A stretch of DNA of 64,000 nt from Arthrobacter oryzae (lineage in GTDB: Bacteria > Actinomycetota > Actinomycetes > Actinomycetales > Micrococcaceae): NCBI RefSeq assembly GCF_030718995.1, contig NZ_CP132204.1, forward strand, positions 1,488,001 to 1,552,000, written 5' to 3'. Below the pieces are notes generated by a model, which worked only from the letters and a program-made list of their open reading frames with translations, was not told the origin of the DNA and did not search any database. A program made the translations under genes and the position numbers. Shown piece by piece: positions 25,098 through 33,456 of the stretch. How positions within the stretch are numbered: position 1 is the first letter of the stretch; every line of letters begins with the position of its first letter.

Positions 25098-25174
25098 AGC
25101 GCGAACGGACACGTACGGACCCAAAGCCGCCGGCCGCCGTCGTGCACCACAACCCTCACAGACACTTACGGCCC
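25098..25174. repeat. Degenerate copies of the GCGAACGGACAC extragenic repeat
   Basis: AGCGCGAACGGACAC (25098-25112, continuing GTACGGACCC) and GACACTTACGGCCC (25161-25174) both match parts of the 23-bp repeat arm seen intact at 37603. Both copies point the same way here, so they do not form a hairpin with each other. They lie between a stop codon and the next gene's 3' end. Confidence 0.55.
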
Positions 25175-25180
25175 TGGTTG

Positions 25181-25687
25181 CTAGCCCTTGACCCGGGCCT
25201 GGACCAGGTTGGCGAACGGGAGGCGGCCGTACGCCCCACGGAAGTCGGCGTGATACTTGGCCTCAGCCTGGTTCAACCCGCCTGCGGGTAGCTCTTTCCA
25301 GGCGAGGAGCAGGGAATCGGTGTTCGCGAGCTGCCAGATGAGCCGTCCGTCCCAATGCCCCGGGGGTTTGCCGTTGCCGAAGTCCAGGAATTCCTGGATC
25401 TGCCGGCGCAGCCCGCGGTTGCCCTTGCTGCCGGGTCCTGCCTTTCCGACGTAGAGGACCTCCGCGCCGTCCACCCATTCGGCAGCGAGCTTGTCAGCGG
25501 AAAGCGAGGGGTCCTTTTTCTTAAACACCCCGGCCGTGCTCCTGGCCAGGAACTGCACCTGGAAACCTTCGGGCTGGAGAACGGCGAAGATCCCCGGCGC
25601 CTGCGGAATCCGGTTGATCTCAACGTCCGCGAAGGTCCTGAAGCCCGCAAAGCCGCCTTCCCGGAGCGCCCGTTTGTCGACCTGCAT
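25181..25687 (-). CDS. GIY-YIG-like hypothetical protein
   Basis: 168-aa protein. APGIFAVLQP near residue 31 followed by VLYVGKAGPG near 78 matches the two strands of a GIY-YIG nuclease core. A basic helix GLRRQIQEFLDF carries the expected Arg, and AEAKYHADFRG and LPFANL supply plausible Glu and Asn. Both Tyr positions of the name motif are altered (Phe in the first), so activity is uncertain. ATG 25687 has AAGGA upstream. Neighbours give no functional hint. The assignment is by motif pattern alone. Confidence 0.6.
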   Translation of the reverse strand: MQVDKRALREGGFAGFRTFADVEINRIPQAPGIFAVLQPEGFQVQFLARSTAGVFKKKDPSLSADKLAAEWVDGAEVLYVGKAGPGSKGNRGLRRQIQEFLDFGNGKPPGHWDGRLIWQLANTDSLLLAWKELPAGGLNQAEAKYHADFRGAYGRLPFANLVQARVKG

Positions 25688-25845
25688 GATTGGGTCCTTG
25701 GCTCGTGAACACGTGGAACGGCGGCGGCCGCCAAGGAAACTCTAGCCGGACAGCTGCATCAAAGTTATAGTAAGCATACTGATTACTTGACGGATCACCG
25801 CCGTCGTCAGTCGATGCACAACCCGTCCTAGTCAAAGGAGACACC

Positions 25846-26751
25846 ATGAGCACGAAGGTCGAGAAACGCATTCTGGTCAACGTCCCGACAAGCACGGCGT
25901 ACAACCAGTGGACCCAGTTCGAGGAATTTCCGCACTTCATGGGTGGCGTCAAGAGTGTGACGCAACTGAGCGACGACCGCCTTGAATGGGTGGCCGAAAT
26001 CGCGGGCGTCCGCCGGAAGTGGGAGGCGAAGATCCTGGAGCAGGTTCCGGACCGCAAGGTCGCCTGGGCCGCGACCGAAGGCGCAACCAACGCAGGGACC
26101 GTAACCTTCGAAGACGTGGGAGGGGGCCAGACGTCGGTGCAGCTCTCACTCGAATACGAACCGGAAGGAATCGTAGAAACCATCGGAGACAAACTTCACG
26201 TCGTTGACCGCCAGGTGGACGCGGACCTGAAGAGGTTCAAGGAGTTCATCGAGGACGAAGGCTACGCAAGCGGCGCGTGGCGCGGGACCGTCAACGAGGG
26301 CCTTTCACCGGCGACTCCCGGGGTGGACGCCGCAGCGGCATCACGCGGCGATTCCGGCAAGGCCGGCGTCTCCGGAAAGGTGGCGGCGGGAGTCGGGGTT
26401 GCCGCTGCGGCCGCAGCCGGCGTGGCCGCGAGCATGCGGGACAAGGACACGGAACGGGTCCACGACACCACGGCACCGGTTTCCGGGAATCCTGTCTCAG
26501 CCGTTCCGGCCACCGACGCTTCCGGCTACGTGGAGCCGGTGCCAACGGCGGGTGCCACAACCGGCACGGGCTCCGCTTTGAGCGACGAGCGGATCGCCAA
26601 GCCGTTCGATCAGACCAACGGGCTGGTGGACTTCGAGGGCGATTCGGACGAAACAGCCGACAGTGACACGCGAAGTGCGGCTGAGCGCCGGGACGAGGAA
26701 AAGCGCGACGGCGGCCTGCCGCCTGCGGCAGGGAACCTCGGCCAGCACTAG
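25846..26751 (+). CDS. SRPBCC (coenzyme Q-binding COQ10-like) protein with low-complexity tail
   Basis: 301-aa protein. Residues 1-145 form a SRPBCC domain of the type found in many actinobacterial stress-related proteins: KRILVNVPTSTAYNQWTQFEEFPHFMGGVKSV and RKWEAKILEQVPDRKVAWAA. Residues 150-301 are Ala/Gly/Ser/Asp-rich, with a possible short membrane helix (VAAGVGVAAAAAAGVAA), and are probably disordered. ATG 25846 follows AAAGGAG. The upstream AT-rich stretch with TATAGT and CATACT (25766-25780) is a likely promoter. A strong terminator follows, so it is monocistronic. Confidence 0.83.
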   Translation: MSTKVEKRILVNVPTSTAYNQWTQFEEFPHFMGGVKSVTQLSDDRLEWVAEIAGVRRKWEAKILEQVPDRKVAWAATEGATNAGTVTFEDVGGGQTSVQLSLEYEPEGIVETIGDKLHVVDRQVDADLKRFKEFIEDEGYASGAWRGTVNEGLSPATPGVDAAAASRGDSGKAGVSGKVAAGVGVAAAAAAGVAASMRDKDTERVHDTTAPVSGNPVSAVPATDASGYVEPVPTAGATTGTGSALSDERIAKPFDQTNGLVDFEGDSDETADSDTRSAAERRDEEKRDGGLPPAAGNLGQH

Positions 26752-26776
26752 GAGTCATCCCACCAGGGGCGAGCAC

Positions 26777-26819
26777 AAGGGGCGTCGCCTCCCGTCCGGA
26801 ACGGGAGGCGACGCCCCTT
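26777..26819 (+). terminator. Strong hairpin terminator of the SRPBCC gene
   Basis: A perfect 19-bp stem (arms 26777-26795 and 26801-26819; inner part CGTCGCCTCCCGT) has a 5-nt loop CCGGA. It is followed by GCCTATTCCTTTC, only moderately T-rich. Confidence 0.85.
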
Positions 26820-26876
26820 GCCTATTCCTTTCAGCGAGTAGCGTTAAATGTCGGTGGTCGCGGGGAAACTTAATGC

Positions 26877-28190
26877 ATGGACGGCGGTCAGGGACCTGAG
26901 CGGGTCTCGAATGCAACGGTCGGTGTGTCGGTCAGGGAAATGATCCGCACACTGGCTGACACGCGGCCGGCCGCGGACAGCGCAGGGATGATTGACCAGC
27001 TCCGTGAACTTGAAGACCTGAAGTCCGCTGCCGCGGCGCGGCAGGCCCGGATCGCGGTTGCCTTCGACTTAAAGCAGCGCAGTGAGCAGGCCCGCGCCGG
27101 CATGCCCGCCGAAGAGCTCGGCACCGGCGCCGCAGCGCAGATCGCCCTCGCCCGGCGCGAATCACCGGCCAGAGGCAGCCGGATCCTAGGCCTGGCGAAG
27201 GCCTTGGTCACAGAGATGCCACATACCCTCGCCGGCTTGGAGTCGGGCCAGCTTAATGAATGGCGCGCCACACTGTTGGTGCGTGAGACTGCCTGCCTCT
27301 CCCCGGCCGACCGCAGTGCCGTTGACGAAGAGTTGGCGTCCGACGTCGGGACGTTCAGTGGAGCAGGCGACCGTGCGGTGATTGCCGCGGCACGGTCCGC
27401 CGCCTATCGGCGCGATCCGAGGTCCGTTGCGGACCGCGCGAGCCACGCCGCCGCCGAGCGCCACGTCAGTCTTCGGCCGGCGCCTGACACCATGTGCTAC
27501 GTGACGGCGTTCCTCCCGGTCGCCGAGGGTGTGGCCGTCCACGCAGCCCTCACCAGGCACGCCGACACGTTAGGCTCCGACGGCGACAGACGCTCCCGCG
27601 GCCAGCTCATGGCCGATGCTCTGGTTGAACGCGTCACGGGAACGGAAGGCGGAATCAGCGGGGTCGAGATCCAGCTCGTGATGACCGACCGCACGCTGTT
27701 CCAGGGAGCCAGCGAACCCGCCCGGCTTCCGGGCTACGGCATTGTCCCCGCTGGCTGGGCCCGGGAGATCGCTGTCCAGGGCCATCTCGTGGCCATGGAC
27801 TCGAGGGCAAGGCTCTTTCCGCCCGGATTGGGCCGCTTCATCCGGGTCCGCGACCATACCTGCCGAACGCCCTATTGCGACGCTCCGATCCGGCATCTGG
27901 ATCACGTGCTGCCGTGGCACAGCGGCGGAACCACCACGCAAGGCAACGGCGCCGGACTCTGTGAGGCCTGCAACCACACCAAGGGAGTTCCCGGCTGGCG
28001 GGCCCGCCCCGGGACCGGGCCCCGGCATACAGTCCAGCTGACAACGCCAACGGGGCATAGCTACCAGTCCACAGCTCCGCCGTTGCCGGGACATTCGCCT
28101 CCCGATCAAGCAGCATCCCGTCACCGTCGGGAACTCCGGCACCGGGCCAAGGCGCTCAAGCGCGTCAAGCTTAGATCCGTGGCCGCATAG
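26877..28190 (+). CDS. DUF222/HNH-endonuclease-domain protein (13E12-like)
   Basis: 437-aa protein. The N-terminal DUF222 region (about 30-300) is helical, with [16 protein letters not shown]. The C-terminal HNH nuclease zinc finger (about 320-370) has [18 protein letters not shown] and [10 protein letters not shown], the four Cys and the HxxP/HNH residues expected. This family exists in many copies in actinobacterial genomes, often linked to mobile DNA, although no transposase is nearby. The C-terminal 60 residues are basic. ATG 26877 has no strong ribosome site. Physiological role unknown. Confidence 0.88.
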   Translation: MDGGQGPERVSNATVGVSVREMIRTLADTRPAADSAGMIDQLRELEDLKSAAAARQARIAVAFDLKQRSEQARAGMPAEELGTGAAAQIALARRESPARGSRILGLAKALVTEMPHTLAGLESGQLNEWRATLLVRETACLSPADRSAVDEELASDVGTFSGAGDRAVIAAARSAAYRRDPRSVADRASHAAAERHVSLRPAPDTMCYVTAFLPVAEGVAVHAALTRHADTLGSDGDRRSRGQLMADALVERVTGTEGGISGVEIQLVMTDRTLFQGASEPARLPGYGIVPAGWAREIAVQGHLVAMDSRARLFPPGLGRFIRVRDHTCRTPYCDAPIRHLDHVLPWHSGGTTTQGNGAGLCEACNHTKGVPGWRARPGTGPRHTVQLTTPTGHSYQSTAPPLPGHSPPDQAASRHRRELRHRAKALKRVKLRSVAA

Positions 28191-28552
28191 CTCCGCGGCT
28201 GGAGAGGGCGCTGGTCTATAGAGGGCAGTGGCCTCAATGCTGACGCGCGAATGAACGGGCAAGGACGCCCTTAAACACGAAAGACCTGCAGGTACCTTCG
28301 CGATCTCGCTAAGAGACGGCCCGGACATTTGCATGTCCCGAACGGCCCGCGTTATCTGAACGGTTACCTGCAGGCGCTTTAAGCGTACGCCTATTCGTGC
28401 CGTCAGAAAATAGGTCGTGAGACTCTTGCCGCTGGGCCCCACCACGATGCCGGGAACCCCGGATTTGGAATCCGCCGAACACCAACCCCGGCCAAAAGCG
28501 TAGAGTGGAACCAGACGCCTGATTCTGGACGCCGTGTGCTGAGGGAGAAATC
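28191..28552. other. 362-bp gap with no supported gene
   Basis: No open frame here has a believable start and codon pattern. Visible structure: the palindrome ACCTGCAGGT (28284-28293) and a second near copy ACCTGCAGG (28366-28374), 82 bp apart, flanking GGACATTTGCATGTCC, itself an inverted repeat (about 28323-28338). The right end carries GGGAGA, the ribosome site of the next gene. Confidence 0.6.
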
Positions 28553-29170
28553 GTGACGATTGACTGGGACGAAAAAAAGGCCCTGCTGCAGGAACCGAAC
28601 ATCGCAGCTGTAACCCAGCTTTGCGACGAACTGATGGAAAAGAAGCCGGGCTCAATAGTCCCGTATATCGATCCCGTTCACGACGAAGACGAATGCAGGA
28701 TCGTCAGCCTCCACGTCAGTCCCGGCAAGGGCACCGAATCGGGTTTTGTTTCGCACTTCAACGACGACGAAGCAGCCCGGCGGGCCACCTCAATCTACGA
28801 AATCGTGGAACTCGACCCCCGCTACGTCATGCCGTGGAACGCCTACCCCTGGGTGCGCGACCCCGATCTCCCCTCAGCCCTCAACGTCCAGGAGAAGACG
28901 GACGGCTTGCGGCCCTTCCGCCAGTTCCTGAAGATCAACAGGCGCGTCTCGGCCATCATCGCCCACGGCACGGATGCCCAGACCTTCCTGACCCTCTTCG
29001 AAAAGACGTACCATCAGTCCCTGAAAAACTCCGGGATCAAGATCTACAAGGCAAGCGCCCTCGGCGGACGGGCCTTCGCAGTATCCGCCAACAAGCAGGA
29101 AGAACTGCTGAGCAAGAGCGTCGAGATCTACCGGGACGCGATGCAGCGGGCCGGGATCCAGCACCTCTAG
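28553..29170 (+). CDS. Uracil-DNA glycosylase-like hypothetical protein
   Basis: 205-aa protein starting at GTG 28553 after GGGAGA. YVMPWNAYPWVRDP followed by GLRPFRQFLKINRRVSAIIAHGTDA recalls the actinobacterial UDG-superfamily pattern, in which a WN-x-x-PW motif precedes a helix and a hydrophobic strand with a small-residue turn. The catalytic water-activating residue of true glycosylases is not evident. It could be a nucleotide or base-binding homologue. It is followed convergently by hipA, 11 bp away. Confidence in coding is high; in function it is low. Confidence 0.65.
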   Translation: MTIDWDEKKALLQEPNIAAVTQLCDELMEKKPGSIVPYIDPVHDEDECRIVSLHVSPGKGTESGFVSHFNDDEAARRATSIYEIVELDPRYVMPWNAYPWVRDPDLPSALNVQEKTDGLRPFRQFLKINRRVSAIIAHGTDAQTFLTLFEKTYHQSLKNSGIKIYKASALGGRAFAVSANKQEELLSKSVEIYRDAMQRAGIQHL

Positions 29171-29181
29171 GCACACTTTCC

Positions 29182-30411
29182 CTACCCTTCCAGCAACCTG
29201 CGCCGGTGCTTGAGCTCCTTGAGCCACGACCTGGTGACCGTCGCCGAAAACGGCGAGGCGCCGTCGTCGTTCGTTGACACAAAAGCGGTGCCTGACTCCA
29301 GGTCGGCCACCAGCGGACCCGACGCCTTGAGGCCGAGCTCCAGCACCTGGACGGCGGCGCGCTCTGCCAGCCCCAGGCCGGTTGCCCAGCCCAGGAAATG
29401 CTTCCGCGAGATCCCCGTGCGTTTGCCGCCCAGCGTAAGGGCGAGCGTTTTATCCCCGTAAACCACTGTGGAGGGGATGTCGTAGACGGGGGCGATGGAC
29501 CACTCCCCCGACGGCTGCTGCACCATCGACACGTTCTTCGCATGGAGATCGCCGTTCCCGCTCAGCCACGCAAAAGCCGCCTGGATGGCCAGGTTCCGCA
29601 ACGCCGGCAGCGGCGCTGAACAATACTCCGCCAGGGCGTGGCACACCTGCCCGTACCCCACGTTGTACTTGTCCGCGGGATACAGCCCCAGCACCTGCGC
29701 ACCATCCTCGACGGCCAGCCGCTGCACCGCGCCGTGCGCGCCGCCCGCCAGGGGGATCCGGTCGAACCGCTCCACCAACAGCCCCGGCCGGCCCCCGACG
29801 TCCCGGATCAGCCGCACTTTGCTCAGCGGTATCCGCAGCTTGGCGGCGTAGCGGAACATCACCAGTTCGTTCTCCACCACGTGCGGGAACTCGGGCGCAT
29901 TGAGCTTGAGGATGTAGCGCCGCCCGGCGCTGGCCACGGGCATGGAGATCATCCCGGCGGACAGTTTGTCCTGCACTCCGGCAAGCGCCACGGGGTCGAT
30001 CAGTCCGGAATCGCCCAGCAGGGCGTCGAAATCGACCGGCGCCTTGGGGTTCAGTTCGACGGCGTGCTCGTCCGGGTCCAGCGGCTCGCCGTGGCCAACG
30101 ATCTGCACATCACCCACCGGGTTGGCGCCCGCCGCGATCAGGAGCGATAGTTCGTCGTCAACGCTCGTCTTCACCGAACGCCGAAGCGCGTTCAGCCGCC
30201 TGCCCTCCGGCAGCAGCCCGGTGAAGTACGGCGGCGCTGCTCCCGCCGCTGACAGCACGGGCTCAGGGCTCAGCGGCAGCGAACTGGCGACGGCGGGACC
30301 TCCCGCCGCGAGGTACGCCTGCAGGTAGCTGAACATGGTGCCGCCGCCGTGCCGTTCTAGGCGGGCGGCCAGTACCCCGGCCTTGTAGACATCGGCGACG
30401 CGGTGCCTCAT
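29182..30411 (-). CDS. hipA: HipA-family serine/threonine kinase toxin
   Basis: 409-aa HipA-type kinase. The N-subdomain 1 region (about 1-110) has FSYLQAYLAAGG and TGLLPEGRRLNALR. The ATP-site Ser loop is GVQDKLSAGM. The catalytic motif is LSGNGDLHAKNVSM (Asp and Asn) and the Mg-binding Asp lies in APVYDIPS. E. coli HipA inactivates glutamyl-tRNA synthetase by phosphorylation, causing dormancy; the target here is unknown. The start ATG 30411 overlaps the hipB stop by ATGA, the usual antitoxin-first arrangement. Length is normal and all key residues are present, so the toxin looks active. Confidence 0.92.
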   Translation of the reverse strand: MRHRVADVYKAGVLAARLERHGGGTMFSYLQAYLAAGGPAVASSLPLSPEPVLSAAGAAPPYFTGLLPEGRRLNALRRSVKTSVDDELSLLIAAGANPVGDVQIVGHGEPLDPDEHAVELNPKAPVDFDALLGDSGLIDPVALAGVQDKLSAGMISMPVASAGRRYILKLNAPEFPHVVENELVMFRYAAKLRIPLSKVRLIRDVGGRPGLLVERFDRIPLAGGAHGAVQRLAVEDGAQVLGLYPADKYNVGYGQVCHALAEYCSAPLPALRNLAIQAAFAWLSGNGDLHAKNVSMVQQPSGEWSIAPVYDIPSTVVYGDKTLALTLGGKRTGISRKHFLGWATGLGLAERAAVQVLELGLKASGPLVADLESGTAFVSTNDDGASPFSATVTRSWLKELKHRRRLLEG

Positions 30412-30692
30412 GATTCTGTTTCCTCGCGCGCCGCAAGGCCCTGAACCGGTGCAGGTGCGGACAGCGCCCGGGCGGCCTGGCTGGTTCTGGTGGCAAGGCG
30501 AAGCTCGAGGCCCAGGGTTTCCAGCACGGCGGTTAGGGAATCCAGCTGAATACTCTGCTTGCCCTGCTCCACGAACCTGACGAATCTTTCCGAGACTCCG
30601 GCCATATCCGCGAGATCCCGCTGAGTCAGGCCCAGGGCTATCCGACGTGAGCGCACCTCTGTTGCCAACGCGGCCGTGAAACTTTCCGTCAT
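30408..30692 (-). CDS. hipB: HipB-like XRE antitoxin
   Basis: 94-aa DNA-binding antitoxin. The XRE helix-turn-helix spans about 8-65: RSRRIALGLTQRDLADMAGVSERFVRFVEQGKQSIQLDSLTAVLETLGLEL. A short flexible tail follows, likely the toxin contact. ATG 30692. It is co-translated with hipA through a 4-bp overlap. Two near-identical 14-bp palindromes upstream suggest that HipB, with HipA as co-repressor, represses its own promoter, as in other HipBA systems. Confidence 0.92.
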   Translation of the reverse strand: MTESFTAALATEVRSRRIALGLTQRDLADMAGVSERFVRFVEQGKQSIQLDSLTAVLETLGLELRLATRTSQAARALSAPAPVQGLAAREETES

Positions 30693-30705
30693 GACTACTC
30701 CGATA

Positions 30706-30790
30706 GGTACGATCGTGCCGTTTTCTCCCCAACCAAGAGTCTACGCCGAGTCACGGATAACTATCAGGAGCAGACCGGTACGAACGTGCC
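30706..30790. promoter_or_regulatory. Two candidate HipB operators
   Basis: GGTACGATCGTGCC (30706-30719) and GGTACGAACGTGCC (30777-30790) differ at one base. Each is an imperfect palindrome around ACG-W-W-CGT. They lie 71 bp apart, close to seven helical turns, in the 111-bp gap upstream of hipB. The E. coli HipB box (TATCC-N8-GGATA) is not present. Confidence 0.65.
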
Positions 30791-30803
30791 GACGGTCGGA
30801 CGC

Positions 30804-32132
30804 TCAGATGTGCCGGTACCCGCGGTACTCGGTGACCTCGAGGACGGAGCCGGGTGGAGGAGGCGCGTCCGGGTTCCACGTCGTATTCGAGGTGCCCCGC
30901 GTGATGAAGATGCCGAGATGGTCTCCGTCCACAAGGAGCGCGCCGTCCGGTGCCAGCACCCGAAAGCCGCGGATGTTCTCGCCGCTGTTGCTGACGACGA
31001 ACGACCCGTTATCCGCAGTGATCCGCAGTTCGTGACGAGCGAGTTCCGGTGTGCCGACGGGCCCGGGGCGGAACGGCACGTGGCTGGTGCGAAGGATGTT
31101 CTCAGCGAGCACGCGGAAGTCGACAACAAGTGAAGTGAGACTGCCGTCGGCGGCCAAACCCCAGTAGCACGGGTAGGTCCCGTCGCCATATCCGCTCGTG
31201 ACCATGACCGCATCCACCACCCCGCCGGTGAGGGTGAACATGGCGCCCGGCGTCTCCATGAGCCGCCCTACGTGCTCTTGAAACATCGCCTCGACGCGCT
31301 GCGCCTGGCACGCCACCAGCGCGCCAAAGTCGACGAGGGCGACGTTTCCGGCATCGACTCCCACCTCGTGCGTGCCGTCGGTGAACTCGGAGGGGTGCCA
31401 GCTAACCTCCGGCGACTCGGAGAGCAGCAGCCTGACCGCGACCGTCACGCCCGCCACCATGGAGACTTCAACAGGATAGGTCCCCGGCGTTACCCGTCGC
31501 GTCAAGGGGACGATGTGTGCGTCAACGGACCCGAAGTCCACAATCGTCAGCACCCCGGAGGCGCAGGTGAGCTCGCCAAGATGGCGGACCTCGAGCGGCG
31601 CTGGTTTGCCAAACGGCGCGACCAACCGGCCCGCTGTAAACAATCCCGGCACGTCGAGCACCAGCTGCGACGGCAGGTCGGGCAAGGCGGCGTCGGGTGT
31701 TGCGCCCTGCATGAGCGCCTCGGCCCGGACCGGATCTATCAGGGGTGCGCTGGGCGGGTCGAGGAAGGTCGAAAGTTGGGAGATCCGCCAGCGGTCGTCG
31801 CTGCGCAACAGCCGGTATTCGTAGTAGAAGGCGGCGCTCCCGGCCGCCTGGATTACCGAGCGGACCGTCGCCGTATCCTCGTCGACCTCGATCTGGGTGA
31901 TCTGCTCGGCGGCCGGGTCGTGCGCAGGACTGGAAGACAGCGCACCTTCCTGGCCGGTGCGGACTCCGGGGGTGCAATGGGTCGCGACCAGTTCCTCCAG
32001 CTCGGCTGCCCAAGCCTGGAAGGCGCCAAGGTCGAACGCGGCCATGCCCGGCATCTTGCCAGACCGCTCCCACCTCGTGTGAAAATCTGAAACGAATGCC
32101 TCGATCCTGCCGCGGACCTCGTTCTGACTCAT
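30804..32132 (-). CDS. DUF4241 protein with N-terminal NTF2-like domain
   Basis: 442-aa protein. Residues 1-135 resemble an NTF2/SnoaL-type fold (FVSDFHTRWERSG, AAFYYEYRLLRSDDRWRISQLSTFLDPP). The middle (about 160-350) is DUF4241-like, with GTYPVEVSMVAGVTVAVRLLLSESPE, GVDAGNVALVDF and SGYGDGTYPCYWGL. The C-terminus (about 370-442) is another small beta domain. DUF4241 proteins are often predicted immunity proteins of polymorphic toxins, but no toxin gene is adjacent. ATG 32132 has AAAGG at 8 nt; GTG 32141 is less likely. It lies upstream of hipBA on the same strand, 111 bp away. Confidence 0.78.
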   Translation of the reverse strand: MSQNEVRGRIEAFVSDFHTRWERSGKMPGMAAFDLGAFQAWAAELEELVATHCTPGVRTGQEGALSSSPAHDPAAEQITQIEVDEDTATVRSVIQAAGSAAFYYEYRLLRSDDRWRISQLSTFLDPPSAPLIDPVRAEALMQGATPDAALPDLPSQLVLDVPGLFTAGRLVAPFGKPAPLEVRHLGELTCASGVLTIVDFGSVDAHIVPLTRRVTPGTYPVEVSMVAGVTVAVRLLLSESPEVSWHPSEFTDGTHEVGVDAGNVALVDFGALVACQAQRVEAMFQEHVGRLMETPGAMFTLTGGVVDAVMVTSGYGDGTYPCYWGLAADGSLTSLVVDFRVLAENILRTSHVPFRPGPVGTPELARHELRITADNGSFVVSNSGENIRGFRVLAPDGALLVDGDHLGIFITRGTSNTTWNPDAPPPPGSVLEVTEYRGYRHI

Positions 32133-32159
32133 GCCACGCACCTTTCCGCCGTCTCCACG

Positions 32160-32573
32160 CTAAAAAAGCGGCGCCGTATTCTTCTCCACGAGGGCGGGAT
32201 TCCCCACGGATTCCCGCTTTCTCTTGAGGAAACCGGCCCGCTGATACCGCTGCGCCATGATGAATCCTGCCGGCGTACCGTGCTCGTAGGACTCAACAAA
32301 AACGGCCTCCTGCCGCCCCTCCGAAGTTGTCATGAACCCATCCCAGGCAACGGCGGCGCGATCCGGCGCCGGCTCGTCCCTGACGGACTGCCTGGCCGCA
32401 GCGACGCCTGCCTCAAGCTGATCCCCCACGAGGTAACGCTGCAGGTTCCGTTGGCCGCCATGCTCCCGGATGACAAACGGCACCAGATCTGCGCCCGACG
32501 AGACTACCGAATCGATCGCGTGGTCCAGCGCCATGAAAGCGAGCCTGACGAGTTCCTCCGAGTATTCATCCAT
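32160..32573 (-). CDS. Hypothetical protein, 137 aa
   Basis: Unrecognised small protein ending in a basic helix (RAGFLKRKRESVGN). The segment ALDHAIDSVVSSGADLVPFVI followed by AAVAWDGFMTTSEGRQEAVFVESYEHG looks like a compact alpha/beta domain of about 100 residues. Codon use is normal for the window. ATG 32573 has no ribosome site; ATG 32534 is a shorter alternative, also weak. It lies 27 bp upstream of the DUF4241 gene on the same strand and could be co-transcribed. No function proposed. Confidence 0.6.
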   Translation of the reverse strand: MDEYSEELVRLAFMALDHAIDSVVSSGADLVPFVIREHGGQRNLQRYLVGDQLEAGVAAARQSVRDEPAPDRAAVAWDGFMTTSEGRQEAVFVESYEHGTPAGFIMAQRYQRAGFLKRKRESVGNPALVEKNTAPLF

Positions 32574-32658
32574 GGGAGGAGACTAACCAGCGACCCTTGG
32601 ATAAGGAAGACCTTGGCCGGGAGGCGCACCGGTGCATCCCCTGACGCGCCCTTCACAA

Positions 32659-32687
32659 TTGACACCCCGTGTGACCCGTGCCATATT
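32659..32687 (+). promoter_or_regulatory. Promoter of a leaderless GntR gene in the asparagine operon
   Basis: A perfect TTGACA (32659-32664) and CATATT (32682-32687) are separated by 17 bp. Transcription would start near 32694, which is the GTG start codon. No Shine-Dalgarno lies in between. The sequence around -10, CCATATTTTAACC, is unusually AT-rich for the window. Confidence 0.65.
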
Positions 32688-32693
32688 TTAACC

Positions 32694-33401
32694 GTGAACC
32701 TGTCAGACAGCCGGACAGCAGGACAGCCCGGAACCCAGCCCCTCGCCCGCCTCAGCGCGGCCGAAGCCGTCTTCAACGTCCTCCGCGCGGAAATCGAATC
32801 CGGCAAGCTTGAGGTCGGCACCAAGCTGAGCTCCGAAGCCACCCTCAGCCAGCAGTACGGGGTGAGCCGCTCCGTGGTCCGTGAGGCTCTGCGCTCCTGC
32901 AACGCCCTCGGCCTCACCACAACCAAGACCGGCCGCGGCACATTCGTGGTGGCCAGCCGGGTTGCCAAGGACCTGGTGCTCGGGCAGTACTCCGCCCTGG
33001 ACCTCACCGAGGCCCGCCCCCACATTGAAGTCCCCGCCGCCGGCCTCGCCGCTCAACGGCGTACTGCCGAGGAACTTGACGGGCTGCGGGATATCGTGGC
33101 CGCCATGGCCGCCGAGGACGACCCCGAAGCCTGGGTGGCCCTCGACTCCAGCTTCCACGCAGCAATCGCCCGCGCCAGCCACAACAAGGTGTTCGAAAAC
33201 GTCGTTTCCGACATCCGCGACGCCCTGGCGCACCAGTCAGAAACCCTCAACATGGTGGCCGACCGCCAACACGCCTCGGACCAGGAACACCAGCGGATCC
33301 TGGCCGCCATCGAATCCGGCAACGCCGCCGAGGCCAGCGCCGCCATGCAGGAGCACCTACAGGCCGTGGGTGCAGCCCTCGACTCCATCCTCAACCAGTA
33401 G
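32694..33401 (+). CDS. GntR-family regulator (FCD type) of asparagine utilisation
   Basis: 235-aa regulator: winged helix (about 20-85, with QYGVSRSVVREALRSCNALGLTTTKTGRGTFVV) and FCD domain (about 95-230, with DSSFHAAIARASHNKVFENVV and DQEHQRILAAIESGN, the Asp/His metal ligands). The GTG start at 32694 coincides with the predicted transcription start. The frame is open upstream but that part overlaps the opposite-strand gene. It is followed by asparaginase, aspartase and permease genes at 48-57 bp spacings, so it is their likely local regulator, responding to aspartate or asparagine (inferred). Confidence 0.9.
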   Translation: MNLSDSRTAGQPGTQPLARLSAAEAVFNVLRAEIESGKLEVGTKLSSEATLSQQYGVSRSVVREALRSCNALGLTTTKTGRGTFVVASRVAKDLVLGQYSALDLTEARPHIEVPAAGLAAQRRTAEELDGLRDIVAAMAAEDDPEAWVALDSSFHAAIARASHNKVFENVVSDIRDALAHQSETLNMVADRQHASDQEHQRILAAIESGNAAEASAAMQEHLQAVGAALDSILNQ

Positions 33402-33456
33402 CCGCACCAATCACCCATCACGCAACCGACGCCGCACCACCGATCCCAAGGACTCC

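Noticed and set aside
30693..30803. E. coli-type HipB box (TATCC-N8-GGATA)
   Set aside because: GGATAACTATC at 30755-30765 has one half only; spacing and second half do not fit.
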